Source: JAGLTZ01 sp964637695
GTDB lineage: Bacteria > Blakebacterota > Blakebacteria > Blakebacterales > Blakebacteraceae
Assembly (NCBI GenBank): GCA_964637695.1
Contig: CAZWVF010000010.1
Span: 1-57,041, forward strand
Reading direction: 5' to 3'
DNA: 57,041 nt
Below are positions 23,864-32,361 of this stretch, in pieces. Positions within the stretch are counted from its first letter, which is position 1. Every line of letters begins with the position of its first letter. Made by a program: the position numbers and the translations under genes. A model generated the notes under the pieces. It did no database searches and was not told where the DNA came from. It saw nothing but the letters and a program-made list of their open reading frames with translations.

Positions 23864-26210
23864 GACCTTCCGGTGCCTGCTGACATCTGCGATCTCACTT
23901 CCGGTTCTGGTTTTGTTGACCATTCCTGTGCCGTCGGTGACCGCTCAACAGGGTACTGTTGAATACGATCCGGCCGATTATCGCATCACGGCAAAGTTTG
24001 TTGAGCGGGCTCCTGCTTTAGACGGTCGTCTGGATGATCCTGAATGGCTGAACGTCGAACCGGCAACGGGCTTTACTCAGCGGGATCCCCAGGAGGGTGC
24101 TCCGGCAACCGAACGAACCGAAATCAGGATAATCTACACTACTCAGACCCTTTTTATCGGTGCCCGGATGTTTGACTCCCAACCGGAAGAACTGGTTATT
24201 ACCCAGCTCCGTCGTGACGGTCGTCTCCACCAGGATGATCATTTCGCTTTAGTACTGGACACCTTCCTCGACCGCCGGAATGCATTCGTCTTCAACGTCA
24301 ATCCGGCGGGAGCCAGATACGACGGTTTCGTCACCGATGAGGGACGCAATGTGAACAGCGACTTTAACATCGTCTGGGACGTGGCGACTTCAGTGGATGA
24401 TGAGGGCTGGTCGGCTGAACTGGCAATACCGTTAAGCCAGCTTCGTTTTGTTTCGACCGGCGGGGAACAGTTGTGGGGTATCAACTTCAGACGTACTATC
24501 AGGAAGAACAACGAAGAGGTGTACTGGGTGCCGACTCCCCGACACCTGGGATGGTTAGGGCTTTATCGTCTCTCCAATGCAGGTACGCTGGATGGGCTTA
24601 CAGGGCTTAATCAGGGCACCAACCTCCAGATCAAACCGTACATTGCCGGGGGTGCGGCTCGGGATCGTGATCTTTCACCGGGCTCCGGAGATCCTGCAAT
24701 TACAACCAGCAGTGTCGCTGATGCAGGTCTCGATATCAAGTATGTACCCTCATCCAACTTTACTCTCGACCTTACTCTCAATACTGACTTTGCCCAGGTT
24801 GAAGCAGATCAGGAACGCATTAATCTGAGCCGTTTCAGCCTGTTCTTCCCTGAGAAGAGGGACTTCTTCCTGGAGGGTGCAGGGATATTCGGAAATGGTG
24901 GAGGTCGAGGTGGATTCGGAGGTATGGGTGGAGGTCGTGGAGGGTTCGGCCGCACACCCGATCTGCAGCTCTTCTACAGCCGCCGTATCGGTCTTTCGGC
25001 TGGAGAGGAGGTGCCGATTATCGGCGGCGGAAAACTGACGGGCAGGCAGGGACGGTGGACCATGGGACTCCTCAACGTTTATACAGGTGAAAAAGTACTG
25101 TTGGATGGCGAAATAGTGGATCCGACGTCGTGGTCCGTATTCACCCTGCGGCGCAATATTTTCGAGAGGTCGTCAATTGGAGTGTTGGCGATGAGCAAAG
25201 ATCCGCGGTCGGGAGAGTACAACAGGTCGGTGCGTTTAGATGCAAATCTGGCCATTAATGAAGTCACTAAGATAACCGGTGATGTATCGCAGGTCTTTGA
25301 TCCACAGATAACCGGAGATGCGCTCGCCTACTCCGGCAGGTTCGAATACGATACCGACCGGTACGATTTTAATATTTCCCGCAGAAAAGTGGGGGATGAT
25401 TTCCAGGCAAACGAAATGGGATTTGTGCGCAGGACAGGAGTAAAAGAGACTTCGGGTGAACTGGGATGGAGTCCCAGACCGGAAACGATGGGTATCAGAC
25501 AGATCGGATTGACTGCGGAGGGATCGTACCTGACCGATGCCGGGAATCGACTCCTCACCCGTGAGCTCTCGTTCCGTTCCAGGATAACAATGGAGAACAC
25601 TGCCAGCTTCAACATCACAATGAGCAGGCAGTGGGATTTACTGAAATACGATTTCTCGATATATGACAATCCTGACAATGACGATGTTGTGATAATTCCG
25701 GCCGGTGCCTACGAGTGGACGGAGATGAATATCCATGGTTCAAGTGACAGCCGGAATCCCCTCAGATTCAGAGGGGGAGGATCGGCCGGAACATATTACA
25801 ACGGTAACAAGATCAGCGGGTATATCAGTATAACCTGGCAGCCCGATCCTCATCTGAGTCTCGATCTGAGTCTGAACAGGAATAACCTCTGGAAGATAGG
25901 TACTATCGATCCTCTGCAGGCAGGCAACCTGGCATCCGAATCAGTCCTGGTCAGGAGTTTCACAACAAACACATTGAGTTTCCGCGGTCAGTACGCCTTT
26001 ACTCCCAATCTGTTTGTGAAGGGGTATGTCCAGTACAACGACAGCAGGAATGCTATCGTCTCGAATTATCTGCTCCACTGGATCATCAGGGATGGCACCG
26101 AACTCTACCTGGTCTATAATGAATCCTACGACACCGGTATCGGCGGCTTCAATCCGATCGATACAAACAGAACTCTTATGTTAAAGGCTACCTATCTGTT
26201 ACTGATGTAG
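23850..26210 (+). CDS. Exported DUF5916 / CBM9-like outer-membrane protein
   Basis: A 786-residue protein with a signal peptide (cleavage near SVTAQQ). An N-terminal CBM9-like domain (~50-230) carries the typical PALDGRLDDPEW and DDHFALVLDTF motifs. The DUF5916 region (~260-786) has alternating amphipathic strands typical of an outer-membrane barrel (NFTLDLTLNTDFAQVEADQ, FFPEKRDFFLEGAGIF). Residues ~347-371 form a Gly/Arg-rich loop (GGRGGFGG repeats), probably a flexible extracellular insertion. Substrate is unknown; the family is abundant in Gemmatimonadota and Bacteroidota. It overlaps purC by 14 bases and is followed closely by the kinase gene. Confidence 0.82.
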   Translation: MVPYKTFRCLLTSAISLPVLVLLTIPVPSVTAQQGTVEYDPADYRITAKFVERAPALDGRLDDPEWLNVEPATGFTQRDPQEGAPATERTEIRIIYTTQTLFIGARMFDSQPEELVITQLRRDGRLHQDDHFALVLDTFLDRRNAFVFNVNPAGARYDGFVTDEGRNVNSDFNIVWDVATSVDDEGWSAELAIPLSQLRFVSTGGEQLWGINFRRTIRKNNEEVYWVPTPRHLGWLGLYRLSNAGTLDGLTGLNQGTNLQIKPYIAGGAARDRDLSPGSGDPAITTSSVADAGLDIKYVPSSNFTLDLTLNTDFAQVEADQERINLSRFSLFFPEKRDFFLEGAGIFGNGGGRGGFGGMGGGRGGFGRTPDLQLFYSRRIGLSAGEEVPIIGGGKLTGRQGRWTMGLLNVYTGEKVLLDGEIVDPTSWSVFTLRRNIFERSSIGVLAMSKDPRSGEYNRSVRLDANLAINEVTKITGDVSQVFDPQITGDALAYSGRFEYDTDRYDFNISRRKVGDDFQANEMGFVRRTGVKETSGELGWSPRPETMGIRQIGLTAEGSYLTDAGNRLLTRELSFRSRITMENTASFNITMSRQWDLLKYDFSIYDNPDNDDVVIIPAGAYEWTEMNIHGSSDSRNPLRFRGGGSAGTYYNGNKISGYISITWQPDPHLSLDLSLNRNNLWKIGTIDPLQAGNLASESVLVRSFTTNTLSFRGQYAFTPNLFVKGYVQYNDSRNAIVSNYLLHWIIRDGTELYLVYNESYDTGIGGFNPIDTNRTLMLKATYLLLM

Positions 26211-26237
26211 GAGAAGAGTGAAGGTGAGGGATGAGAT

Positions 26238-27641
26238 TTGTTGCTTTCCTCTCGAGTGAAAACGGTCTGGATCCCCATCCTCTTTGTTGTCAGCACTCTC
26301 CTGCTGGTTGCCCTGGCCAACTGGTGGATATATCAGCGGATCGAAAGTGCTCTGGATGAGAACCTGGGGAGCCGTCTCAGTTCTGTTGTCAGGGTGCTTC
26401 TGGCTTCGAACACCGTAATGGGTGATGTGCTTTTGGGCGATGAAGGCGGTTTCGACGATACGGCACTGGGGCTTATAGATGAAGTGCTGAAACAGGTGGA
26501 ACGGGAGAACGACCTCGATGCGATACTGCTGCTCGATCCAATCGATTATAAGGTCGGATACTCATCGAGCGAACTGTATGCCCTCGGAGTACCCTATCCG
26601 CATCTCGAAACACACGGGGAGGCGATACTCGAAGCGGTGGCCTCAAACACCGTTTCGGTCTCTTCCACAATACGGGTGGGTTCCCTCTATCTGAAAAGCG
26701 GCTTTGCCCCGGTCGTCACACTGCTCGGGGACGAAGCACTGGTGGGTATCCTTGTCGTTGAGGCGAGTGCGGATTTTTTCGGCGTGCTGGCTACGGTTCG
26801 TGGAGTGATGGTGAGCGGTACAGCCGCAGCGGCCCTCCTTCTGCTGCTGCTGGTTATCGCCTATTTCGGTCTGCAGCGCCAGATAAGGCAGGCACAGCGA
26901 TCGCTCGAAAGGGAAGACAGGATGGCTGCTCTGGGGCGGCTGGCCAGCCAGGTCGCCCACGAGATCAGGAACCCCGTTCAGATCATCAAGCTGTCCACCG
27001 ACCGCATGAGCAGGTGGCTCACGAGCCAGCAGGGGGGCAGGCGCAGTGAAGATCCGGAATTGGTGGAAATGATGGAGTATATTGAAGAGGAAACAGGCCG
27101 TCTCCACGACCTTACAGAGCGTTACCTTACCTACACGCGGCATGGTGAGATTCAGCTTCGGGATACTCCGCCTGTCGAACTCGTGGAATCGGTTGCCTAT
27201 GCGCTGGAGAGAATGAACCTGCCCGACGGGGTCGAGCTGAAGGTGGAGGTGGATCGCGAAATTCCTCAGATCTCCTGCGATCCCGATCAGATGAGGCAGG
27301 CGTTGCTCAATCTGGCATCGAACGCTCTGGAGGCTGTCGGTACGGCAGGCACGATGACCCTCTTCTCTTCTCTCAGGCCGCAGGACGATGAGGATGACCG
27401 GCGGCCTTCCACAGCAGGCTCTGTCTGCCTGGGCGTCGAGGATACGGGTCCGGGGATTCCGGAGAGGATCCGGCAGAAGATCTTCGAGCCGTTCTTCAGT
27501 ACAAAGGAGGAAGGGAACGGACTCGGTCTGTATATCGTGGACGGGATAGTACGGGCGCACGGAGGGGATATCGAAGTTGAGAGCGTGGAAGGAGGAGGCA
27601 GCCGGATAGTCATCGTCCTGCCTCTTTCCAGAGATACCTGA
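26238..27641 (+). CDS. Membrane sensor histidine kinase paired with an NtrC-type regulator
   Basis: A 467-residue sensor kinase. Helix 1 (~9-31) and helix 2 (~192-213) frame a periplasmic sensor region of about 160 residues without a recognised fold. The dimerisation/phosphoacceptor helix has the H-box VAHEIRNPVQIIK (His ~240), and the ATPase domain shows the N-box (LLNLASNALEAV), G1 (VEDTGPGIP), F-box (IFEPFFSTK) and G2 (GNGLGLYIV). The frame starts at TTG 26238, with GAGG eight bases upstream; the nearby ATG at 26231 is out of frame. The response regulator gene begins 22 bases after its stop. Confidence 0.93.
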   Translation: MLLSSRVKTVWIPILFVVSTLLLVALANWWIYQRIESALDENLGSRLSSVVRVLLASNTVMGDVLLGDEGGFDDTALGLIDEVLKQVERENDLDAILLLDPIDYKVGYSSSELYALGVPYPHLETHGEAILEAVASNTVSVSSTIRVGSLYLKSGFAPVVTLLGDEALVGILVVEASADFFGVLATVRGVMVSGTAAAALLLLLLVIAYFGLQRQIRQAQRSLEREDRMAALGRLASQVAHEIRNPVQIIKLSTDRMSRWLTSQQGGRRSEDPELVEMMEYIEEETGRLHDLTERYLTYTRHGEIQLRDTPPVELVESVAYALERMNLPDGVELKVEVDREIPQISCDPDQMRQALLNLASNALEAVGTAGTMTLFSSLRPQDDEDDRRPSTAGSVCLGVEDTGPGIPERIRQKIFEPFFSTKEEGNGLGLYIVDGIVRAHGGDIEVESVEGGGSRIVIVLPLSRDT

Positions 27642-27663
27642 TCGAAAGGAATACTTTCCAGCC

Positions 27664-29037
27664 ATGGCTCGAATTCTGGTTGTAGACGATGAAGCCCGCA
27701 TGTCAGATCTGATCAGGAGGGAACTGGAGGACAACGGTCATTCGGTCGCCATCGCGGGGGATGGTCCATCTGCACTGGATCGATTAGGGGAGAGTGTATT
27801 CGATCTGGTTGTTACCGATCTGAAGATGCCGGGCATGGATGGATTGGAACTTCTGCAGATAATGCGAAGAGAATATCCGGGAACCGAGGTCGTTCTCATG
27901 ACTGCATATGCCTCGGCTCAGACGGCTGTAAAGGCCATGAAGGAGGGTGCCTACGATTATCTGACTAAGCCGTTCGAGATGGATGAGCTGTTGATAATGG
28001 TCAACCGTATCAGCGAGATGAAGCGCCTCGAACTGGAGAACACCCGGTTGCGCGAAAAGATCTCCGATGAAGAGATGTCGCTGCTCGGAGAGTCAGCGGC
28101 AATCTCGGAGGTCATGGAACTCATTGAAAAGGTGGCCGGGCAGGACACCACCGTACTGATCGAAGGTGAGTCGGGCACCGGCAAGGAGCTGGCAGCCCGT
28201 TCGATCCATACTACAAGCTCCCGTTCCGGTTCCCCTCTGGTTATAGTGAACTGTGCAGCCATTCCGGAGAGCCTGATCGAGTCTGAACTGTTCGGACACG
28301 AAAAGGGGGCGTTCACTGGCGCCGACCGGCGCCGACCGGGCAGATTCGAACTTGCCGACGGGGGGACGATATTCCTGGATGAAGTGGCCGAACTCTCCGG
28401 CCATGCTCAGGTGAAACTGTTGAGGGTGCTGCAGGAGAGATCGCTTGAACGTCTCGGCGGCGGTGAGACTATCAGTGTGGATGTCCGTGTTATCGCTGCC
28501 ACCAGCAGGAACCTGGAAAAACTGGTGGCCGGCGGAGAATACAGGGAGGAGCTCTTCTATAGGCTGAATGTATTCCCGATCCGGATGCCGCCACTGCGTG
28601 TTAGAAGAGATGATATAATCCTGCTGGCTCGTCACTTCGCCGAAAGAGAGAAGAAGGGGAATACGATTACGGCCGAAGCGGAGAACCTGTTGAAGAATCA
28701 CGACTGGCCGGGGAACGTGCGGGAACTGGAAAACGTGATCGAGAGGGCTTCGATTCTGGCCGGGCCGAGAGAAAAGATAACCGCCCGTCTGGTGTCGAGT
28801 CTGTCGCAGACGACCGCGCTGACCGGCGGGGAAGCTGTTGCAGAAGATACCGGAACGGCCAGCGAGGATCGGGTTGTCATTCCCGAGGAAGGTGTGAACC
28901 TGGAAGAGCTTGAGAGGAGCTACATAATAAGAGCGATAGAGAAGGCGGGAGGAAATAAGACAGAGGCCGCACGTCTATTGCATATGACCCGTCGACGGCT
29001 CTATTCTCGTATGACTCATCACAACATCGATTATTAA
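27664..29037 (+). CDS. Sigma54-dependent response regulator, NtrC family
   Basis: A 457-residue protein of three parts. The receiver domain has the phospho-acceptor Asp in DLVVTDLKMPGMDG (~54) and a Lys in YLTKPFE. The AAA+ domain has Walker A GESGTGKE (~170), the GAFTGA loop that contacts sigma54, and Walker B GGTIFLDEVAEL. The C-terminal Fis-type helix-turn-helix is KTEAARLLHMTRRRLYSRM. It therefore activates sigma54 promoters under control of the kinase encoded just upstream. The last Tyr codon and stop (TAT TAA) fall inside the left edge of repeat copy B. No clear -24/-12 promoter was seen in the window. Confidence 0.94.
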   Translation: MARILVVDDEARMSDLIRRELEDNGHSVAIAGDGPSALDRLGESVFDLVVTDLKMPGMDGLELLQIMRREYPGTEVVLMTAYASAQTAVKAMKEGAYDYLTKPFEMDELLIMVNRISEMKRLELENTRLREKISDEEMSLLGESAAISEVMELIEKVAGQDTTVLIEGESGTGKELAARSIHTTSSRSGSPLVIVNCAAIPESLIESELFGHEKGAFTGADRRRPGRFELADGGTIFLDEVAELSGHAQVKLLRVLQERSLERLGGGETISVDVRVIAATSRNLEKLVAGGEYREELFYRLNVFPIRMPPLRVRRDDIILLARHFAEREKKGNTITAEAENLLKNHDWPGNVRELENVIERASILAGPREKITARLVSSLSQTTALTGGEAVAEDTGTASEDRVVIPEEGVNLEELERSYIIRAIEKAGGNKTEAARLLHMTRRRLYSRMTHHNIDY

Positions 29038-29188
29038 GTGCATCGCTCCGTAATTACGGTAATGTATCGAGAGCGCCGAGGTGTCGGGCCGGCAAGGCAC
29101 GAGGAGGAAGGCTCCTGGACGGCGAGCAACGCTGCTGGCCGGAATGCATCGGCGCTTGAATGCCGGCGTAATTGCGGAACGGTGTACT
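29031..29188 (+). repeat. Dispersed structured repeat, copy B (about 150 bp)
   Basis: Flanked by complementary ends (AGTGCATCGCTCCGTAATTA and its near-complement ending at 29188). It contains an internal stem GGCCGGC/GCTGGCC and a small hairpin AGGAG/CTCCT. Its core motifs CCGGCAAGGC and GCAACGCTGCTGGCCGG recur in copy A. The left edge matches copy C in 48 of 52 positions from AGTGCA, with TTATTA in front of it in both. It lies between the NtrC stop and the fbp ribosome-binding site, and makes a false 40-codon upstream extension of fbp. Confidence 0.85.
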
Positions 29189-29200
29189 GAGGATAGTGGC

Positions 29201-30235
29201 ATGCCGAACAAGATCGTGACAATCGAAAGCCACATTTACGACCAGCAGCAGTGTTACCCGGATTCGACAGGGGAATTCAGCAGCCTCCTCTGCCAGATTG
29301 CCCTTGCAGCGAAGGTGATCTCACGGGAAGTGAACAGGGCGGGACTGGGAGATATTCTGGGTGGGACCGGTTCAATTAACGTACAGGGCGAGAATGTCAA
29401 GAAGCTGGATGTTTTTGCGCGTGACATAATGGTGGAGGTTCTGCAGAAGGGTGGCAAGGTTTGCGCCATCCTGACAGAGGAGGACAGGGACCTGATAATG
29501 GTTCCCGACGGGATGAGAAAGGGCCACTATACGGTGAGCATGGACCCCCTGGACGGTTCCTCCAATATCGACGTAAACGTGAGCATCGGTACGATCTTCG
29601 GCATTACGCACAAGCTGACTCATGAGGATGACGAGGATGGAACCGTAGCTGATGTGCTGAGACCAGGCAACCAGCAGGTGTGCGCCGGATATGTCATTTA
29701 CGGCTCTTCCACGATGATGGTTTACGCAGATCCCGCAGGTGGAGTGCATGGCTTCACACTGGATCCCAGCCTTGGCGAATTCCTGCTCAGCCATCCCGAC
29801 ATCAAAATTCCTGAAAGAGGCATAATCTACAGCATCAATGAAGGGTATGAGCCGTGGTGGAAAGAGCACACACGTCGTTACATCAACTACCTGAAATCGA
29901 ACAAAACGGAACAACTCTATACGGGACGTTACATCGGAAGTCTTGTTGCAGATTTCCACCGCAATCTGCTCTACGGTGGTATTTTTCTCTATCCTGAGGA
30001 CACAAAGGATCCGGAGAAACCTGCCGGTAAACTGCGCCTGCTCTACGAAGCTTCACCTCTGGCAATGGTTGTAGAAGCCGCCGGTGGCAAGGCCACTACC
30101 GGCTTCGAACCGATTCTCGACATTCAACCGGACGATCTGCACCAGCGGGTACCCCTGATTCTGGGGAGCAGGCTGGATGTGGAAGACTACCTGGCATTCT
30201 GCAAAGAAACTGCCGGACACGTAGGAGAGATGTGA
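29201..30235 (+). CDS. fbp: Fructose-1,6-bisphosphatase class I
   Basis: A 344-residue gluconeogenic enzyme that removes the 1-phosphate from fructose 1,6-bisphosphate using Mg. Conserved features: the metal/substrate motif SMDPLDGSSNIDVNVSIGTIFGI near residue 110-132, the acidic ligand in ILTEEDRD (~90), and YTGRYIGSLVADFHRNLLYGG for the sugar phosphate. The frame is open to 29081, but the extra 40 residues come from repeat copy B. The ATG at 29201 has GAGG upstream and gives the usual family N-terminus (MPNKIVTIESHIYDQQ). The stop overlaps the UPF0173 start by one base. Confidence 0.95.
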   Translation: MPNKIVTIESHIYDQQQCYPDSTGEFSSLLCQIALAAKVISREVNRAGLGDILGGTGSINVQGENVKKLDVFARDIMVEVLQKGGKVCAILTEEDRDLIMVPDGMRKGHYTVSMDPLDGSSNIDVNVSIGTIFGITHKLTHEDDEDGTVADVLRPGNQQVCAGYVIYGSSTMMVYADPAGGVHGFTLDPSLGEFLLSHPDIKIPERGIIYSINEGYEPWWKEHTRRYINYLKSNKTEQLYTGRYIGSLVADFHRNLLYGGIFLYPEDTKDPEKPAGKLRLLYEASPLAMVVEAAGGKATTGFEPILDIQPDDLHQRVPLILGSRLDVEDYLAFCKETAGHVGEM

Positions 30236-30927
30236 TGATTACAGCGACCTGGCACGGACACAGCTGTTATTCCTTCGATTTCGACGGCACGAAGGTGATA
30301 ATCGATCCCTTCCTGTCCGATTCTCCAACCGCCGAAATAAAGCCCGACGAGGTCGAAGTTGATTACATCCTGCTTACACACGGCCACAGTGACCACGTCG
30401 GCGATGCCATGGCGATCGGAAAGAGAACCGGTGCGACCGTGATAGCACCATATGAGCTGGCATCCTATTTCGGAGCTCAGGGTCTCGAAGTCCACCCGAT
30501 GCACATCGGGGGCGGTTACGATTTCCCATGGGGCAGGGTTCAGTTGACGATAGCCCATCACGGTTCCGCCCTGGTCGAGGAGGATGGCAAGACTATCGAT
30601 CTGGGGAATCCGTGCGGATTTCTCGTCAAGGCTGAAGAGAAAACCATATACTTTGCCGGCGATACCGGACTCTTCCTCGACATGAAGCTGATAGGGGATC
30701 GGAACCGCATCGACCTGGCCCTGCTGCCGATCGGTGACAACTTCACCATGGGCGTGGAGGATGCCGTAACAGCTGCCGAGTACCTGAAACCGAAAGTGGC
30801 CATCCCGATGCATTACGGAACGTGGGAGCTGATAGACACCGACCCCCAGGCATTTGCCGATGGAGCGGAGAAGGTCGGCGTCAAGGCGGTTATCCTCGAA
30901 GTGGGAGAGAGTTATACACTCGAATAG
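30235..30927 (+). CDS. UPF0173-type metal-dependent hydrolase
   Basis: A 230-residue metallo-beta-lactamase-fold protein. The zinc motif is THGHSDHVGDA (~45-55), with further ligands in AHHGS and AGDTG and in PMHYGTWE. The N-terminus TATWHGHSCYSFDFDGTKVIIDPF is the UPF0173/UlaG-like signature. Its substrate is unknown; homologues sit beside central metabolism genes, as here after fbp (TGATG overlap). A GTG three bases earlier (30232) is an alternative start. The following short YigZ-like gene starts two bases after this stop. Confidence 0.88.
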   Translation: MITATWHGHSCYSFDFDGTKVIIDPFLSDSPTAEIKPDEVEVDYILLTHGHSDHVGDAMAIGKRTGATVIAPYELASYFGAQGLEVHPMHIGGGYDFPWGRVQLTIAHHGSALVEEDGKTIDLGNPCGFLVKAEEKTIYFAGDTGLFLDMKLIGDRNRIDLALLPIGDNFTMGVEDAVTAAEYLKPKVAIPMHYGTWELIDTDPQAFADGAEKVGVKAVILEVGESYTLE

Positions 30928-30928
30928 T

Positions 30929-31333
30929 ATGCATCGGACAATCCCGTATCGGACCTCCTCGCGACCCGCCCGGGCACGGTTGCGTGAGAAGGGAAGCCGA
31001 TTTCTAGCCTTTCTGGAGCCGTGTGCCGACCGGGATTCGGCCGAAGCGCGACTGGCAGAGATAAGAAGCCGCTACCATGATTCCACCCACGTATGCTGGG
31101 CCTGGCGTCTCCTCTCCGAGCCCGAGCCCGGTGAAGCTTCATCCGATGTCGGCGAACCGGCAGGCAGCGCAGGCGTTCCAATGCTTGGAGTCCTGCAGTC
31201 GTATGACCTGTGGAATGTTCTGGGGATTGTAGTGAGATGGTTCGGAGGAACCAAACTGGGCAAAGGAGGACTTGCCAGAGCCTATCGTGACTCGCTGGCA
31301 GCTGCGGTAGAGAACGGGGATATCGTGGAATGA
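30929..31333 (+). CDS. YigZ/IMPACT-family protein, N-terminal domain only
   Basis: A 134-residue protein carrying the UPF0029 (IMPACT/YigZ N-terminal) domain: SRFLAFLEP, YHDSTHVCWAWR, GEPAGSAGVPMLGVL and VVRWFGGTKLGKGGLARAYR. Family members such as YigZ are about 200 residues with a second, ferredoxin-like DUF1949 domain; this one ends directly after the first domain, so it is a short form. IMPACT proteins act on translation stress or the ribosome; the function of the bacterial short form is unsettled. ATG 30929 is used; a longer frame from 30854 overlaps UPF0173. The stop overlaps the ROK gene start (ATGA). Confidence 0.85.
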   Translation: MHRTIPYRTSSRPARARLREKGSRFLAFLEPCADRDSAEARLAEIRSRYHDSTHVCWAWRLLSEPEPGEASSDVGEPAGSAGVPMLGVLQSYDLWNVLGIVVRWFGGTKLGKGGLARAYRDSLAAAVENGDIVE

Positions 31334-32361
31334 GTTTTGACGAGGGATCGGTGGTTGTTGCGGAACTGGATGCGGTTTCCGATGATACCGGTATGCGGTG
31401 GGCTATAGGCCTCGATCTGGGGGGATCCTCGCTGAAGGCGGGACTGGTTTCGATGGACGGCAGTATAAGAGAATTCCAGCGTACACCGATCGACAGACTG
31501 GCCGGACCTCAAAGCCTTCTCGACCTGATGGAGACCGAGATCGACCGGCTTGCCTCAGAGGCCGCTCTCAGGGGCTTTAGCCCAACCGGGGTCGGTGTCG
31601 GGTGTCCCGGCAGTATCGAGCGCGCCAGCGGGCGCATCCACAAGTCACCAAACTTCAGGGGGTGGGAGGGTTTCCCGCTGAGGGAACGACTGACACGGAT
31701 CACCAATTATCCGATTTTCCTCGCCAATGACGTTAATGCAGCCGCGCTGGGTGAGCTGAAGTTCGGAGCCGGTGAGGATTACGACAATTTCGTCATGATA
31801 ACCCTCGGTACAGGAGTGGGAGGTGCCCTTGTAATCGATGGCCGGCTCTACGACGGTGCTCAGGGATTTGCCGGCGAAATCGGACACATGGTCGTCGATC
31901 CGGAGGGGCCGGAATGTCCCTGCGGCAACAGGGGATGCCTCGAACGGCTGGTAGGGGCGGAAGCCCTGGTGGTTCGCGCACTTGAACTGCTCAAGGACTC
32001 CGACGACTCGGGTCCACTGGCATCTTTTCCTGCAGACGAGATAACTCCCAGAAGGATCGGTCTTGCAGCTCTCGATGGTGATGCTGTCGCCCGCAAGGTC
32101 CTGTCCGAGATGGGACGATGGCTTGGATTGACACTTATCTCTATTATTAATGTACTCGATCCCGATTGCATTCTGGTCGGAGGAGGTATCGCGCAGGCGG
32201 GACCTCCACTCTTCAATGCAATCCGAAAGACCGTAGGAGATCACCCGATGTCGGGGTCAGCACGGGTCGTCCCTATAGTAACCGCCACGCTGGGACCGCG
32301 AGCCGGTACCATCGGGGCTGGAGCTCTTGCCTTATGGCCCGAATTGACTACCGCACCCTGA
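31330..32361 (+). CDS. ROK-family sugar kinase, glucokinase-like
   Basis: A 343-residue kinase. ATP-binding motif GLDLGGSSLKAGLV follows an unusual 22-residue N-terminal extension. Substrate-binding motifs are PNFRGW, NDVNAAALGE (catalytic Asp) and TLGTGVGGALV. The ROK zinc site has the consensus CPCGNRGCLE. The family phosphorylates glucose or N-acetyl sugars; glucokinase (glk) is the likeliest but not proven. It overlaps YigZ by four bases and the LptD-like gene by 28. Sitting after fructose-bisphosphatase, it fits a hexose metabolism cluster. Confidence 0.87.
   Translation: MSFDEGSVVVAELDAVSDDTGMRWAIGLDLGGSSLKAGLVSMDGSIREFQRTPIDRLAGPQSLLDLMETEIDRLASEAALRGFSPTGVGVGCPGSIERASGRIHKSPNFRGWEGFPLRERLTRITNYPIFLANDVNAAALGELKFGAGEDYDNFVMITLGTGVGGALVIDGRLYDGAQGFAGEIGHMVVDPEGPECPCGNRGCLERLVGAEALVVRALELLKDSDDSGPLASFPADEITPRRIGLAALDGDAVARKVLSEMGRWLGLTLISIINVLDPDCILVGGGIAQAGPPLFNAIRKTVGDHPMSGSARVVPIVTATLGPRAGTIGAGALALWPELTTAP

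Noticed and set aside
29081..29200. 40-codon N-terminal extension of fbp
   Set aside because: It is entirely encoded by repeat copy B, and the ATG at 29201 has a good ribosome-binding site and normal family N-terminus.
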